Assembly: GCF_900105155.1 (NCBI RefSeq)
Contig: NZ_LT629762.1
Location: 2,542,001-2,606,000 of the forward strand
Direction of reading: 5' to 3'
DNA length: 64,000 nucleotides
Source of the DNA: Pseudomonas prosekii
Lineage (GTDB): Bacteria; Pseudomonadota; Gammaproteobacteria; Pseudomonadales; Pseudomonadaceae
A model generated the notes under the pieces. It was not told where the DNA came from and did not search any database. It saw nothing but the letters and a program-made list of their open reading frames with translations. Below are positions 17,460 through 26,517 of the stretch, in pieces; within the stretch, counting starts at the first letter, position 1, and each line of letters begins with the position of its first letter. The translations under genes were made by a program, and so were the position numbers.

Positions 17460-18464
17460 ATGACTGAACCGACCTCCCTCGCCAGTTGGACCCGCGCCCT
17501 GCGCAAGCAGCTCGATGCGCTGGGCCTGGACAGCACCGCTCTGTGCCAACAGGCGGGGCTCGACCCGCAGTTGATGGACGACCCTAACGCCCGTTATCCG
17601 TTGTCCAACACCACGCGCCTGTGGGAAATCGCCGTGCAAGTCAGCGGCGATCCGGCAATCGGCCTGCGCGTGTCGCGTTTCGTCAGCCCGACCACGTTCC
17701 ATGCGCTCGGTTATGCGCTGGTGGCCAGCGCCAGTTTGCGTGAGGTGTTCGAGCGCATCGTGCGTTATCACCAAGTGGTCAGCGATGCGCTGGAACTGGA
17801 ACTGATTCGCGCCGAGGACCGCTACCGTTTTCATCTGAAAGTTCCGTCAGGCAATCCCGCGCCAGCCTTTGAAGCCATCGATGCTTTCGCCGCGATCTAC
17901 GTGCGCACCTGCCGCAATCGGCTGGGCCGCGAATATGCGCCGCTGGCGGTGTATTTGCGCCGGCCGGAACCGGCGGACCCGCACCAATGGCACAAGGTGT
18001 TCCGCTCGCCGGTGCATTTTGCTGCCGAGGAAGATCGCCTCGAATTCGCCCTCATCGACTTCGAAAGTCACCTCGACGACGCCAACCCGGAACTCGCCGA
18101 ACACAACGAAACCGTGCTCAAGCGCACCCTCGCGCAGCTCAAACCGCTGACCTGGGAGCGCAAAGTGCGCGACGCGATTGAAGAGCAACTGCCCGAAGGC
18201 GAACCCAGCGCCGAACGCATCGCCCAGACCCTGCACCTGAGCCTGCGCAGCCTGCAACGGCACTTGGCCGACGAAGGCTGCCGGTTCGACACGCTGCTCA
18301 ACGAAAGCCGCGAAAACCTCGCGCTGCTGCACCTGCGCGATCCGCAATGCTCTTTGAGTGAAGTGAGTTATTTGCTCGGGTTTGCCGACACCAGCAGCTT
18401 CAGCCGCGCGTTCAAACGCTGGACGGGGATGACGCCGGGGCAGTTTCGGGATGGGTTGCGGTGA
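17460..18464 (+). CDS. AraC-family transcriptional regulator (OruR/ArgR-like N-terminal domain)
   Basis: A 334-aa regulator. Residues about 20-205 form the arabinose-binding-type domain of the OruR/PF12625 group (LWEIAVQVSGDPAIGLRVSR...FHALGYALVASASLREVFERIVRYHQVVSDALEL). The C-terminal AraC double HTH is clear (ERIAQTLHLSLRSLQRHLADEG, LSEVSYLLGFADTSSFSRAFKRWTGMTPGQFR). It is divergent from the desaturase gene, 100 bases away, so it probably regulates it. The inducer is unknown. Confidence 0.9.
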   Translation: MTEPTSLASWTRALRKQLDALGLDSTALCQQAGLDPQLMDDPNARYPLSNTTRLWEIAVQVSGDPAIGLRVSRFVSPTTFHALGYALVASASLREVFERIVRYHQVVSDALELELIRAEDRYRFHLKVPSGNPAPAFEAIDAFAAIYVRTCRNRLGREYAPLAVYLRRPEPADPHQWHKVFRSPVHFAAEEDRLEFALIDFESHLDDANPELAEHNETVLKRTLAQLKPLTWERKVRDAIEEQLPEGEPSAERIAQTLHLSLRSLQRHLADEGCRFDTLLNESRENLALLHLRDPQCSLSEVSYLLGFADTSSFSRAFKRWTGMTPGQFRDGLR

Positions 18465-18494
18465 GGGATCCAGAAGGTGTGTTATTGGTTGGCC

Positions 18495-18591
18495 CCTTCG
18501 CGAGCAGGCTCGCTCCCACAATTGATCTTCAGTGGAAGCAAAATCCACTGACCTCGCAAAACCACTGTGTGAGCGAACCTGCCCGCGAAGG
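18495..18591. repeat. REP-type inverted pair (diverged)
   Basis: ccttcgcgagcaggctcgct and an inverted copy with mismatches (tgtgagcgaacctgcccgcg) lie between convergent genes. Confidence 0.7.
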
Positions 18592-18614
18592 CAATTTTTT
18601 GCAAACTGAAGCCA

Positions 18615-18908
18615 TTACTCAACAACAAAAAAACTAAGTTCCGGTGTGTACTCGGAGCGCTGGCGATTGTACTCCTGGAGTGCACGGACAGTGTATCGAC
18701 CGGGAGGCAGTGTCACCGTTCCTTCCCATCTCACTTCAGGCCGTACGGGCTCGTAAATATTGGCTGTCTCAGAAAATTTGATCCATACCCACCATTCGTT
18801 CATACCCGTGCCCCCAAATTTCACGGGGCTTTTAACAACAGCATCGTTCTTTGGAAACTCAATGACGGGAGCAGGCGGAATCTGATTATTTCCTTGTTCA
18901 GTGCTCAT
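18615..18908 (-). CDS. Small hypothetical protein, Ig-like beta fold suspected
   Basis: A 97-aa protein I do not recognise. It starts behind a GGAGATTTC ribosome site. The sequence is rich in alternating hydrophobic residues and aromatics (PVIEFPKNDAVVKSPVKFGG, EWWVWIKFSETAN, LPPGRYTVRALQEYN), a pattern that suggests a single Ig-like or carbohydrate-binding beta sandwich. No signal peptide is seen. A 22-bp perfect palindrome 64 bases upstream of its start suggests tight regulation of this gene. The gene upstream, a shortened response regulator, is probably unrelated. Confidence 0.65.
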   Translation of the reverse strand: MSTEQGNNQIPPAPVIEFPKNDAVVKSPVKFGGTGMNEWWVWIKFSETANIYEPVRPEVRWEGTVTLPPGRYTVRALQEYNRQRSEYTPELSFFVVE

Positions 18909-18971
18909 GATGAAATCTCCGAGAAATGTCGTATCGACATTTGGATTTTTGCATCGTCGCTCTGAGGTTAT

Positions 18972-18993
18972 CTACTGTCAGATCTGACAGTAG
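18972..18993. promoter_or_regulatory. 22-bp perfect palindrome, operator candidate
   Basis: The core actgtcagatctgacagt is a perfect palindrome extended by two paired bases on each side. It stands alone in the gap between the receiver gene and the 97-aa gene, 64 bases upstream of the latter, and lacks a T-run, so a dimeric repressor or activator site is more likely than a terminator. Confidence 0.6.
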
Positions 18994-19079
18994 GCACAGC
19001 GCTAGCACAGAAAAATGTTGGCTTTTCGTCGTCCCACGAGCCGCGTTACGAGCGCGCAGCCTTTCGATCTTTGTATCTC

Positions 19080-19445
19080 TCACCGCCCGCGATCACGCCG
19101 CAACAACTTGCGCACTCGCGCCACCAGAGCACTCATTGCGAACGGTTTGAGCAGGTAATCATCCTCATGCAATTCCAGGCCGCGCAGGCGATCTTCGATG
19201 CCGTCGGTGGTGGTGAGGAACAGCACTGGGGTTTCGCCGAGTTTGCGGATTTGCTGCTGCAGCTGCCAGCCGTTGAGGCCCGGGAGCATGACGTCGAGGA
19301 TGATCAGGTCGTATTCGCCCGACTCGATCAGGCGTCGGGCATGCATGCCGTCGTTGGCTATATCCACCGAATAGCTCGCCTCGCCCAAGGCATTGGCCAG
19401 TTGTTTGGCGACGGCTGGTTTGTCTTCCACTAACAGGACACGCAT
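19080..19445 (-). CDS. Response regulator receiver protein, probably truncated OmpR type
   Basis: A 121-aa CheY-like receiver. Asp8, Asp51 (ILDVMLPG), Thr79 and Lys100 (LLKPFA) are in place. It ends at MSALVARVRKLLRRDRGR, exactly where the linker to the DNA-binding domain starts in OmpR-family regulators, and no such domain follows in any frame that I can join with confidence. No histidine kinase gene adjoins it. I regard it as a truncated regulator that may still accept phosphate, or as a stand-alone receiver. The weak SDLTVDNLRATMQ stretch in another frame downstream hints at a lost effector domain. Confidence 0.75.
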   Translation of the reverse strand: MRVLLVEDKPAVAKQLANALGEASYSVDIANDGMHARRLIESGEYDLIILDVMLPGLNGWQLQQQIRKLGETPVLFLTTTDGIEDRLRGLELHEDDYLLKPFAMSALVARVRKLLRRDRGR

Positions 19446-19581
19446 GGCACACCTCGATTGATCAGAGCGACAGGCTAGGCGCCTTCGGGCGAATTGCCCA
19501 TTACAAACTTGTAATCATGCTGACGGAGTTGTGCAAAAAAGCCTGGATAAGGTGGCCTCCTGATTTTCCGGAGCTGCCCCC

Positions 19582-20082
19582 ATGCTGTTGAGAACCCTTG
19601 TCTTGAGCCTCGCCACCGGGCTGACCGGCAGCGCATTTGCCGCCGCCGAACTGCCGCGCCACGCCGACCTTGATCTGCGCACCGCGCGCCAATTGGCCGA
19701 TGCCACGTTGGCCAGTTGCACCGGCACGGTGTCGGTGCTGGACCGTGGCGGCAACCTGCTGGTGACCTTGCGCGCTGACGGTATCGGCCCGCACAACACC
19801 GCCGCCAGCCAACGCAAAGCCTACACCGCGCTGTCGACAAAAAACCCGACACGATTGTTCGCCGAACGCGCGCGCAGCAATCCTGAAGCGGCCAACCTCA
19901 ATACCCTCGACGAATTGCTGCTGCTGGGCGGCGGTGTGCCGCTGTTTGCCGGCGATGAGCTGGTCGGCGCGCTCGGCGTAGCCGGTTCCGGTGGCGGCGA
20001 GCAAGACGAAAACTGCGCAATCAAAGCGGCGACAGTCGCCGGCCTGCAGATCAAACCTTCAAACCAAGGAGCTTCAAAATGA
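19582..20082 (+). CDS. Secreted GlcG/HbpS (DUF336) heme-binding-like protein
   Basis: A 166-aa protein of the GlcG/HbpS family with a signal peptide (residues 1-20, ...TGSAFA/AAEL). Typical motifs are LASCTGTVSVLDRGGNLLVTLRADG, HNTAASQRKAYTAL and LLLGGGVPLFAGDELVGALGVAGSGGGEQDENCA. Family members bind heme or act in redox sensing; cofactor binding here is inferred. It overlaps the next gene by four bases and so is co-translated with a periplasmic transthyretin-like protein. GGAGC lies upstream of the start. Confidence 0.85.
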   Translation: MLLRTLVLSLATGLTGSAFAAAELPRHADLDLRTARQLADATLASCTGTVSVLDRGGNLLVTLRADGIGPHNTAASQRKAYTALSTKNPTRLFAERARSNPEAANLNTLDELLLLGGGVPLFAGDELVGALGVAGSGGGEQDENCAIKAATVAGLQIKPSNQGASK

Positions 20083-20489
20083 ACCTGTTCCGCATGACTT
20101 TCGCCGCCCTCGCCCTCGGCAGCCTGTCGAGCCTGGCCCTGGCGGCCGGCAATCCGTTGAGCGTGCATGTGCTCAATCTGGAAAACGGTCTGCCGTCACC
20201 GGGCGTCAACGTGACGCTGGAAAAACACGTTGGGCAGAATTGGCAGCCGCTGGCTCAGGGCACCACTAACGAACAGGGACGTATTGGCGAACTGTTTCCG
20301 GCGGACAAACCGTTCGAGAAGGGCGAATACCGGGTGGTGTTCAAGACTGGCGAGTATTTCCAGAAGACTAAACACGAGACGTTTTTCCCGGAAATTCCGG
20401 TGATTTTCGAGGTCAAGCAGACGGACCAGCATTACCACATTCCGTTGTTGCTGAGCCCGTATGGCTTCTCGACGTATCGCGGTTCGTAG
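20079..20489 (+). CDS. Periplasmic 5-hydroxyisourate hydrolase / transthyretin-like protein
   Basis: A 136-aa transthyretin-like protein. After a signal peptide (about 22 residues) the mature chain shows the HIU-hydrolase landmarks: LSVHVLNLENGLPSPGVNVTL with the first catalytic His, NEQGRIGEL with Arg, QHYHIPLLLSPYGFSTYRGS with His and the C-terminal YRGS. The family opens 5-hydroxyisourate in urate breakdown. Periplasmic forms with an HbpS-like partner are known in pseudomonads, but no urate pathway genes are nearby, so the physiological substrate is uncertain. Confidence 0.87.
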   Translation: MNLFRMTFAALALGSLSSLALAAGNPLSVHVLNLENGLPSPGVNVTLEKHVGQNWQPLAQGTTNEQGRIGELFPADKPFEKGEYRVVFKTGEYFQKTKHETFFPEIPVIFEVKQTDQHYHIPLLLSPYGFSTYRGS

Positions 20490-20530
20490 GTCAACCGAAA
20501 ACCGACTTCAACTCAAACTCTCCCCGAACC

Positions 20531-20623
20531 CTGTAGGAGCTGAGCTTGCTCGCGAAGGCGTAGTGTCAGTCACCTTCAACGTTGGCTGACCCGACGCCAT
20601 CGCGAGCAAGCTCAGCTCCCACA
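20531..20623. repeat. REP-type inverted pair
   Basis: ctgtaggagctgagcttgct and its inverted partner cgcgagcaagctcagctccc with a paired centre. Confidence 0.85.
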
Positions 20624-20629
20624 GGGGCG

Positions 20630-20718
20630 GGGTTGGCATTGAGATTTGAGGCAAGGGCCGGGTTGGCAGTGAGATTTGAGTCAAGGACCGGGTTGGCAGT
20701 GAGATTTTGGCAAGTGCC
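20630..20718. repeat. Three tandem copies of a 30-bp unit
   Basis: ggttggcagtgagatttgag recurs at 20631, 20661 and 20691 with period 30; the third copy is shortened. It follows the REP pair and ends close to the 3' end of the Crp-like gene. No coding sense is evident. Confidence 0.8.
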
Positions 20719-20728
20719 GGTTTGTTGA

Positions 20729-21415
20729 TCAGATCGCAGTCAACGCGCGCAGTCGCTCGGCGTCGAGGATTTCGATCTCGCCATACCTCAGGTCAATAAT
20801 TCTCTGCGCCTGCAGCTCTTTGAGCAGTTGATTGGTGGTCTGGCGCGACAGCGACAGCATCGACGCCAGTTGCTCCTGCGGCAGTTGCAAAACCCGGCGT
20901 GGCGGATCGATTTCGCCGTAGCCCTCGGCGATCATCAGCAAGCGATGGGCCAGGCGGGCCGGGGCCGGCATCAGGCTCAGCTGTTCGAGGTTGATGAACG
21001 TCAGGCGCAGTTTGTGGCTCATCAGCAGCGCCAGTTGCCGCCAGTACAACGGTTGCTCATCGAGCAATTTCAGCAGCGTGGTTTGCGGGATGTGCAGCAA
21101 GGTGCACGGCCCGGCGCTGAAGGCATCGTGGGTGCGTGGCTGGCCATCGAACAGGCAGATTTCGCCGAACCAGTGCGGCGCCTCGACCAGACTCAGCAAC
21201 GCCTCTTTGCCCTGCTCGCTGACCGTGCCGATGCGCACCGAACCTTCGAGCACCGCGTACAAACCACACGGCGCATCCCCACGTTTGAACAGCAACTGCC
21301 CCGCCGTCAGGCGCCGCAACCGCGCCGCCGCCAGCAGACTATCCTGTAACAGAACAGGTAAATGGCTGAACCACTGCCCACTCATCAGGCGCGCACGCCA
21401 AACCTGCATGTCCAT
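20729..21415 (-). CDS. Crp/Fnr-family transcriptional regulator
   Basis: A 228-aa regulator. The start at 21415 has AGGAG seven bases upstream; the frame extends further but the added sequence is Arg/His/Gln-rich shadow of the gene on the other strand. A cyclic-nucleotide-binding-like domain (about 20-135, with GDAPCGLYAVLEGSVRIG and HWFGEICLFDGQPRTHDAFS) precedes the Crp HTH (QEQLASMLSLSRQTTNQLLKELQAQRII). The FNR cysteines are absent. It is divergent from a DUF962 membrane protein gene. Ligand unknown. Confidence 0.9.
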   Translation of the reverse strand: MDMQVWRARLMSGQWFSHLPVLLQDSLLAAARLRRLTAGQLLFKRGDAPCGLYAVLEGSVRIGTVSEQGKEALLSLVEAPHWFGEICLFDGQPRTHDAFSAGPCTLLHIPQTTLLKLLDEQPLYWRQLALLMSHKLRLTFINLEQLSLMPAPARLAHRLLMIAEGYGEIDPPRRVLQLPQEQLASMLSLSRQTTNQLLKELQAQRIIDLRYGEIEILDAERLRALTAI

Positions 21416-21499
21416 TGAATCTCCTGGAAATTGTCGCCTGGCTGACAGAGCGAGCACTGAACCCGGCGCATGATCCCTCACCCTACAGGAGGAATAACA

Positions 21500-22018
21500 A
21501 TGAAAAGCCTCGTTGACCATCTCAGTCAATACGCCGCCTACCACCGCGACCCGCGCAACATCGTCACGCACTTTATCGGCATTCCGCTGATTGTGCTGGC
21601 CGTCGCGGTGTTGCTCTCGCGGCCGCAATGGGCCGGCGGCTGGCTGTCGCCGGCGATGCTGGTGGCGCTGGCATCGGCATGGTTTTACCTGCGCCTGGAG
21701 TTGCGCCTCGGCGTATTGATGACGGTTTTGCTGGGCTTGTGCGTGTGGGCCGGGCAAGCGCTGGCGCAGCAAAGCACCCTGCTCTGGCTGAGCAGCGGCG
21801 TGGCGATGTTTGTGATTGGCTGGGTGATCCAGTTTGTCGGGCACCATTACGAAGGACGCAAACCGGCGTTTGTCGATGACGTGACGGGGCTGATTGTCGG
21901 GCCATTGTTCGTGGTGGTTGAACTGGCGTTTTTGTTGGGGTTACGGCATGACCTCAAAGAGCAGATCGAGGCGCGGGTGGGGGGTGTGCGGGTCAATCCG
22001 AAGCGTGCTGCTGTCTAG
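21500..22018 (+). CDS. DUF962/Mpo1-like membrane protein
   Basis: A 172-aa membrane protein starting behind AGGAGGAAT. The conserved N-terminus SLVDHLSQYAAYHRDPRNIVTHFIGIPL and the later VGHHYEGRKPA motif define the DUF962/Mpo1 family, which in yeast includes an iron-dependent dioxygenase of 2-hydroxy fatty acid alpha-oxidation. The His of YHRDPRN, THFIG and GHHYEG are the likely metal ligands. Four hydrophobic segments are visible. It is divergent from the Crp-like gene. The bacterial role is not established. Confidence 0.85.
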   Translation: MKSLVDHLSQYAAYHRDPRNIVTHFIGIPLIVLAVAVLLSRPQWAGGWLSPAMLVALASAWFYLRLELRLGVLMTVLLGLCVWAGQALAQQSTLLWLSSGVAMFVIGWVIQFVGHHYEGRKPAFVDDVTGLIVGPLFVVVELAFLLGLRHDLKEQIEARVGGVRVNPKRAAV

Positions 22019-22020
22019 AT

Positions 22021-22109
22021 CGCTTTCGCGGGCAAGCCTCGCTCCTACAGGGTTTTTGTCGGTCGTGATGACAACGTTGACCTGTAGGAGCGAGGCTTGC
22101 CCGCGAAGC
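22021..22109. repeat. REP-type inverted pair
   Basis: cgctttcgcgggcaagcctc and cgaggcttgcccgcgaagc are inverted copies between convergent genes. Confidence 0.85.
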
Positions 22110-22117
22110 TTTTGATC

Positions 22118-23107
22118 TTAGATATTGGCGACTTTCTGCCAGACCTTGGGTTTGAAAAACAGCGTCTCACCCTTGGCCAGACCGACCAGGCTGTCGTGGT
22201 CCTTCACCACTTCGGCCTCGATCAATTCGCTCTGCCCTTCGACTTTCAACGTCACCCGCGTGGTCGCGCCCAGCGGCCGGATGTCGCGCACTTCGGCGGC
22301 GTGGTGGTCTTCGATCTCATGGCGCGACAGCGACACTTCGTGCGGGCGGAACAGCACGTGTTTGTCGTCGCCCAGGTGCAGCCGATTCGAGTCGCCGAGG
22401 AAGTGGTAAACAAAATCACTGGCCGGGTTCTCGTAGACTTCACCCGGCGAGCCGATCTGCTCGATCACGCCTTTGTTCATCACGACGATGCGATCGGCGA
22501 CTTCCATCGCTTCTTCCTGGTCGTGGGTGACAAACACCGAGGTCAGGTTGATGTCTTCGTGCAGGCGCGCCAACCAGCGACGCAGCTCTTTACGAACCTT
22601 GGCATCCAGCGCACCGAAAGGCTCGTCGAGCAGCAGCACTTTCGGTTCGACCGCCAAGGCACGGGCCAACGCGATGCGCTGACGCTGGCCACCGGACAGT
22701 TGCTCCGGGTAGCGGTCCGAGAGCCAGTCGAGTTGCACCATATTCAGCAGTTCATGCACTTTCACCGCGATCTGGCTTTCGCTCGGGCGCTGGTTTTTCG
22801 GTTTCATGCGCAGGCCGAATGCGACGTTGTCGAATACGGTCATGTGGCGGAACAAGGCGTAATGCTGGAACACAAAACCGACGTTGCGATCACGCACGTC
22901 GTGGCCGGAAACGTCTTCACCGTGGAACACGATGTTGCCCTGATCGGGTGTTTCCAGCCCGGCGATGATCCGCAACAGCGTGGTTTTGCCGCAACCGGAC
23001 GGGCCAAGCAGCGCCACGAGTTCGCCGCTCTGAATGTCCAGGCTGATGTTGTCCAGCGCCTTGAACGCATTGAAATTCTTGCTGACGTTACGCACTTCGA
23101 TCGACAT
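22118..23107 (-). CDS. cysA: CysA, sulfate/thiosulfate ABC importer ATPase
   Basis: A 329-aa ATPase with Walker [10 protein letters not shown] (residues 35-43), signature [15 protein letters not shown] (about 134) and Walker [13 protein letters not shown], followed by the regulatory C-terminal beta domain ([37 protein letters not shown]) of the CysA/PotA/MalK type. It is the last gene of cysT-cysW-cysA, three bases after cysW, and powers sulfate and thiosulfate uptake. Confidence 0.96.
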   Translation of the reverse strand: MSIEVRNVSKNFNAFKALDNISLDIQSGELVALLGPSGCGKTTLLRIIAGLETPDQGNIVFHGEDVSGHDVRDRNVGFVFQHYALFRHMTVFDNVAFGLRMKPKNQRPSESQIAVKVHELLNMVQLDWLSDRYPEQLSGGQRQRIALARALAVEPKVLLLDEPFGALDAKVRKELRRWLARLHEDINLTSVFVTHDQEEAMEVADRIVVMNKGVIEQIGSPGEVYENPASDFVYHFLGDSNRLHLGDDKHVLFRPHEVSLSRHEIEDHHAAEVRDIRPLGATTRVTLKVEGQSELIEAEVVKDHDSLVGLAKGETLFFKPKVWQKVANI

Positions 23108-23110
23108 GAG

Positions 23111-23983
23111 TTATTCCTCCGCGGCGCTGGCGCGCAGGCGGTTAATGCGGTTTTCGCTCCACTGCTTCAGCAGCAGGATGAAGAGCGCCATGATCAGCAA
23201 CAGGCTCGCCACAGCGAACGCGGCCACGTGGTTGTATTCGTTGTAGAGGATCTCGACGTGCAGCGGCAAGGTGTTGGTCACGCCGCGAATGTGCCCGGAA
23301 ACCACCGACACCGCACCGAACTCACCCATCGCCCGCGCGGTACACAGCACCACGCCGTAGATCAGGCCCCATTTGATATTGGGAACGGTGACGTGCCAGA
23401 ACATCTGCCAGCCATTGGCACCGAGCAGGCGCGCGGCCTCTTCTTCCTGCGTGCCTTGTTCCTGCATCAGCGGGATCAACTCACGCGCCACGAACGGCAC
23501 GGTAACGAAAATCGTCGCCAGGACGATGCCCGGCAGGGCGAAGACGATCTGGATGTCGTGGTCCTGCAACCACGGCCCGAACAGGCCCTGAGCGCCGAAC
23601 ATCAACACGTAGACCAGACCGGCAATCACTGGCGACACCGAGAACGGCAAGTCGATCAGCGTCACCAGCATGCTCTTGCCGCGGAACGAATATTTGCTCA
23701 CGCACCACGCCGCGCTGACGCCGAACACCACGTTCAGCGGCACCGAAATCAGCACGGCGATCACGGTCAGTTTCAGTGCCGACAAGGCATCGGGTTCAAA
23801 GATCGCGGCGAAGAACGTGCCGAGGCCATTCTTCAATCCCTGCGACACCACGATGAACAGCGGCAGACCGAGAAACAGGATAAACACCAGCCAGCACAGG
23901 CCGATCAGGATGCGCCGCGAGGTTGCGCTGCCACGGCGGGCGGCGTTGGCCGAAGAGGCGGCCGCAATAGACGATTGGGACAT
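23111..23983 (-). CDS. cysW: CysW, sulfate/thiosulfate ABC importer permease
   Basis: A 290-aa permease with six predicted membrane segments and the EAA loop [31 protein letters not shown]. It pairs with CysT. The middle shows [18 protein letters not shown] and [19 protein letters not shown], typical of CysW. The 5' end carries a Ser/Ala-rich leader. Spacing to cysT is 13 bases and to cysA three bases, so they form one operon. Confidence 0.95.
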   Translation of the reverse strand: MSQSSIAAASSANAARRGSATSRRILIGLCWLVFILFLGLPLFIVVSQGLKNGLGTFFAAIFEPDALSALKLTVIAVLISVPLNVVFGVSAAWCVSKYSFRGKSMLVTLIDLPFSVSPVIAGLVYVLMFGAQGLFGPWLQDHDIQIVFALPGIVLATIFVTVPFVARELIPLMQEQGTQEEEAARLLGANGWQMFWHVTVPNIKWGLIYGVVLCTARAMGEFGAVSVVSGHIRGVTNTLPLHVEILYNEYNHVAAFAVASLLLIMALFILLLKQWSENRINRLRASAAEE

Positions 23984-23996
23984 GGTTGGCGCCTCC

Positions 23997-24815
23997 TTAT
24001 GGGGTTTCGATGCGCCGCTGCAGCAAGTTGATCAGCAGCAACAGGACGAAGGAAACCACCAGCATCAGCACGCCGATGGAAGTGGCGCCGGTGTAGTCGT
24101 ATTGGTCGAGTTTGACCATGATCAGCAGCGGCAGGATCTCGGTTTTCATCGGCATGTTGCCGGCGATGAAAATCACCGAACCGTACTCGCCGACGCCACG
24201 CGCAAACGCCAGGGCAAACCCGGTCAGCCACGCGGGCAGCAGCGCCGGCACGAGGATGTGGCGAAACACTTGCAGCGGTTTGGCGCCCAGGCACGCGGCG
24301 GCTTCTTCGACTTCACGTGGAATGTCGGCCAGCACCGGTTGCACCGTGCGCACCACGAACGGCAGCGTGACGAAGGTCAGCGCGAGGGTGATGCCGAGCG
24401 GGGTGTAGGCGATTTTGAAACCCATGTCGGCGGCGAACTGCCCGACCAGACCGGTCGGCGTGTACAGCGCGGTCAGGGCGATACCGGCCACCGCCGTCGG
24501 CAGCGCGAACGGCAGGTCGATCATCGCGTCGATGATCTTGCGACCGGGGAAGGTGTAGCGCACCAGCACCCAGGCCAGCAGCGTGCCGATGATGCCGTTG
24601 ATGATCGCCGCGTACAGCGCGGTGCCGAAGCTCAGCTTCAACGCCGCCAGCACCCGTGGCGCGGTGATGATCGTCCAGAACTGATCCCAGGTGAGTTGAG
24701 CGGCATGCACGAACATCGCCGCCAGTGGAATAAGCACAATCAGGCTGAGGTACACCAAGGTGTAGCCCAGCGTCAGCCCGAAGCCGGGTATGACGGGGGA
24801 GATACGACGCGACAT
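23997..24815 (-). CDS. cysT: CysT (CysU), sulfate/thiosulfate ABC importer permease
   Basis: A 272-aa permease with the EAA loop [32 protein letters not shown] and the CysT landmark [21 protein letters not shown]. It forms the other half of the sulfate channel. It is separated from sbp by about 200 bases containing a hairpin pair of repeats, which could set different expression levels of binding protein and permease. Confidence 0.95.
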   Translation of the reverse strand: MSRRISPVIPGFGLTLGYTLVYLSLIVLIPLAAMFVHAAQLTWDQFWTIITAPRVLAALKLSFGTALYAAIINGIIGTLLAWVLVRYTFPGRKIIDAMIDLPFALPTAVAGIALTALYTPTGLVGQFAADMGFKIAYTPLGITLALTFVTLPFVVRTVQPVLADIPREVEEAAACLGAKPLQVFRHILVPALLPAWLTGFALAFARGVGEYGSVIFIAGNMPMKTEILPLLIMVKLDQYDYTGATSIGVLMLVVSFVLLLLINLLQRRIETP

Positions 24816-24842
24816 AAAAGTCCTTGGTCAATAACGCATCAA

Positions 24843-24966
24843 TGTGGGAGCAGGCCCTGTGGCGAGGGGATTTATCCCCGTTGGGCGGCGAAGTGGACCC
24901 TGAAAACGGGCCTGCTGCGCAGTCCAGCGGGGATAAATCCCCTCACCACAAAAGTCCGCTCCCACA
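24843..24966. repeat. Second type of inverted repeat pair between sbp and cysT
   Basis: gtggcgaggggatttatccc and the inverted ggggataaatcccctcacca, with outer arms gtgggagca/gctcccac, flank about 50 bases. This family differs from the gcgagcaagct REP type. It lies within the operon and may act as a processing or stabilising structure for the sbp mRNA. Confidence 0.8.
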
Positions 24967-25011
24967 TGTTTCGTGCCTGGGCATAAGGCCCGTTTTGAAT
25001 CAGCTTACTGC

Positions 25012-26025
25012 TTACTGCGCCTGGTAAATCTGGTCGAACACGCCACCGTCATTGAAGAATTTCGGTTGCGCAGTTTTCCAGCCGCCGAAGTCTTTGTCGA
25101 TGGTCACCAGGTCCAGCGTCGGGAACTGCTTGGAATACTTCGCCGCGACGTCTTTGTCACGCGGACGGTAGAAGTTTTTCGCAGCGATTTCCTGACCGGC
25201 CGGGCTGTACAGATGCTTGAGGTACGCCTCGGCGATTTGCTCGTTGCCCTTCTTCTCGGCGTTCTTGTCGACCACGGCCACTGGCGGCTCGGCAAGGATC
25301 GACAGCGACGGCACGACGATGTCGAATTTGTCGGCGCCACCGTCTTCTTTCAGCGCCAGGAACGCTTCGTTTTCCCAGGCCAGCAACACGTCGCCCTGAC
25401 CGTTGTTGACGAAGGTGATGGTCGAACCGCGCGCGCCGGTGTCCAGCACGGGCACGTGCTTGAACAGAGTTTGCACATATTCTTTGGCTTTGCCTTCGTC
25501 GCCGCCATTGGCCTTCAGACCATAGGCCCACGCCGCGAGGAAGTTCCAGCGCGCACCGCCGGAAGTTTTCGGATTGGGAGTGATCACCGAAACGTCGTTC
25601 TTGACCAGATCGCCCCAGTCCTTGATGCCTTTCGGGTTGCCCTTGCGCACCAGAAACACGATGGTCGAGGTGTAAGGCGTGCTCGCATCCGGCAGACGTG
25701 TCTGCCAGTCGGCCGGCAGGGTTTTGCCGAGTTTGGCGATTTCGTCGATGTCACCGGCCAGCGCCAGGGTCACGACGTCAGCGCGCAAACCATCAATCAC
25801 CGCACGCCCCTGCTTGCCGGAACCGCCGTGGGATTGCTGGATTTTGACGTTGTCGCCCGCGTGCTCTTTCTTCCAGAAGTTGATGAACTCAGCGTTGTAG
25901 TCCTGATACAGCTCACGCGTCGGGTCGTACGAAACGTTTAGCAGCTCGTAATCCTTGGCAACCGCGGTACCAGCAAAAAGGGCACTGGCCAGCGCGGCCA
26001 AAGCGAAATGACGAATCGACGACAT
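25012..26025 (-). CDS. sbp: Sbp, periplasmic sulfate-binding protein
   Basis: A 337-aa sulfate-binding protein. The ATG at 26025 has AGGAG upstream and begins a signal peptide [23 protein letters not shown]; the longer frame is artefactual. The mature protein carries the sulfate-binder signatures [38 protein letters not shown] and [16 protein letters not shown]. It delivers sulfate to CysT/CysW. The gene follows oscA and leads the cys importer, an order typical of Pseudomonas and normally controlled by CysB under sulfur limitation. Confidence 0.95.
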   Translation of the reverse strand: MSSIRHFALAALASALFAGTAVAKDYELLNVSYDPTRELYQDYNAEFINFWKKEHAGDNVKIQQSHGGSGKQGRAVIDGLRADVVTLALAGDIDEIAKLGKTLPADWQTRLPDASTPYTSTIVFLVRKGNPKGIKDWGDLVKNDVSVITPNPKTSGGARWNFLAAWAYGLKANGGDEGKAKEYVQTLFKHVPVLDTGARGSTITFVNNGQGDVLLAWENEAFLALKEDGGADKFDIVVPSLSILAEPPVAVVDKNAEKKGNEQIAEAYLKHLYSPAGQEIAAKNFYRPRDKDVAAKYSKQFPTLDLVTIDKDFGGWKTAQPKFFNDGGVFDQIYQAQ

Positions 26026-26146
26026 GGTGAAAGCTCCTGGAATTCTGTGGTGTTGGCTTTTTCTTATGAGGTGCTGGCGTTGCGGTTGCCGGTCAGCAAA
26101 ATCGCAGCATGAGGCGGCGATTTTCGGGTGTTGCGAATAAGGCGTC

Positions 26147-26329
26147 TCAGCTCGGCTTGTGGGCCGGGTTTTGCAGGCGGAATTTCTCTTTGCGTTCGAT
26201 CTGAACCACCTGCGCGTTGTGCACGGTGATTTCCACCGCGCCGAAACGCAGGTCGCGCAGTGCGCTTTGGATCTCACGCAAAATGGTTGCTTCGTCCTGG
26301 CCGTCAACGCTACGTAGGGATGCGCTCAT
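26147..26329 (-). CDS. oscA: OscA-like small sulfur-starvation protein (DUF2292/YezD)
   Basis: A 60-aa protein of the YezD/DUF2292 family ([37 protein letters not shown]). In Pseudomonas the gene oscA directly upstream of sbp is induced by sulfur limitation and needed for use of organosulfur compounds. Position and sequence match. Its molecular activity is unknown; the fold suggests nucleic-acid or protein binding. A dyad with 9-bp arms lies in its promoter at 26412-26436. Confidence 0.88.
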   Translation of the reverse strand: MSASLRSVDGQDEATILREIQSALRDLRFGAVEITVHNAQVVQIERKEKFRLQNPAHKPS

Positions 26330-26411
26330 GGTGCTGCTCCTTCGACTGAGAGGTTGCCTGGCAGTGGCGGCACTGCTTGCGGCGTGGGACCAATAGTAGA
26401 TAGGCGCGGAT

Positions 26412-26436
26412 ATTCTTAAAAAGACTATTTAAGAAT
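26412..26436. promoter_or_regulatory. Dyad in the oscA-sbp promoter, candidate CysB site
   Basis: attcttaaa (26412-26420) and tttaagaat (26428-26436) are exact inverted copies seven bases apart in an AT-rich stretch 83 bases upstream of oscA. CysB regulates this operon in related species; the binding here is inferred. Confidence 0.5.
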
Positions 26437-26517
26437 GTTTATATAACCAGAAAGTATTATTTGAAGGGACAAGGGCTTGCGCGGGATTTCACATTTTCGA
26501 AAGCCCCACAAAACCCC

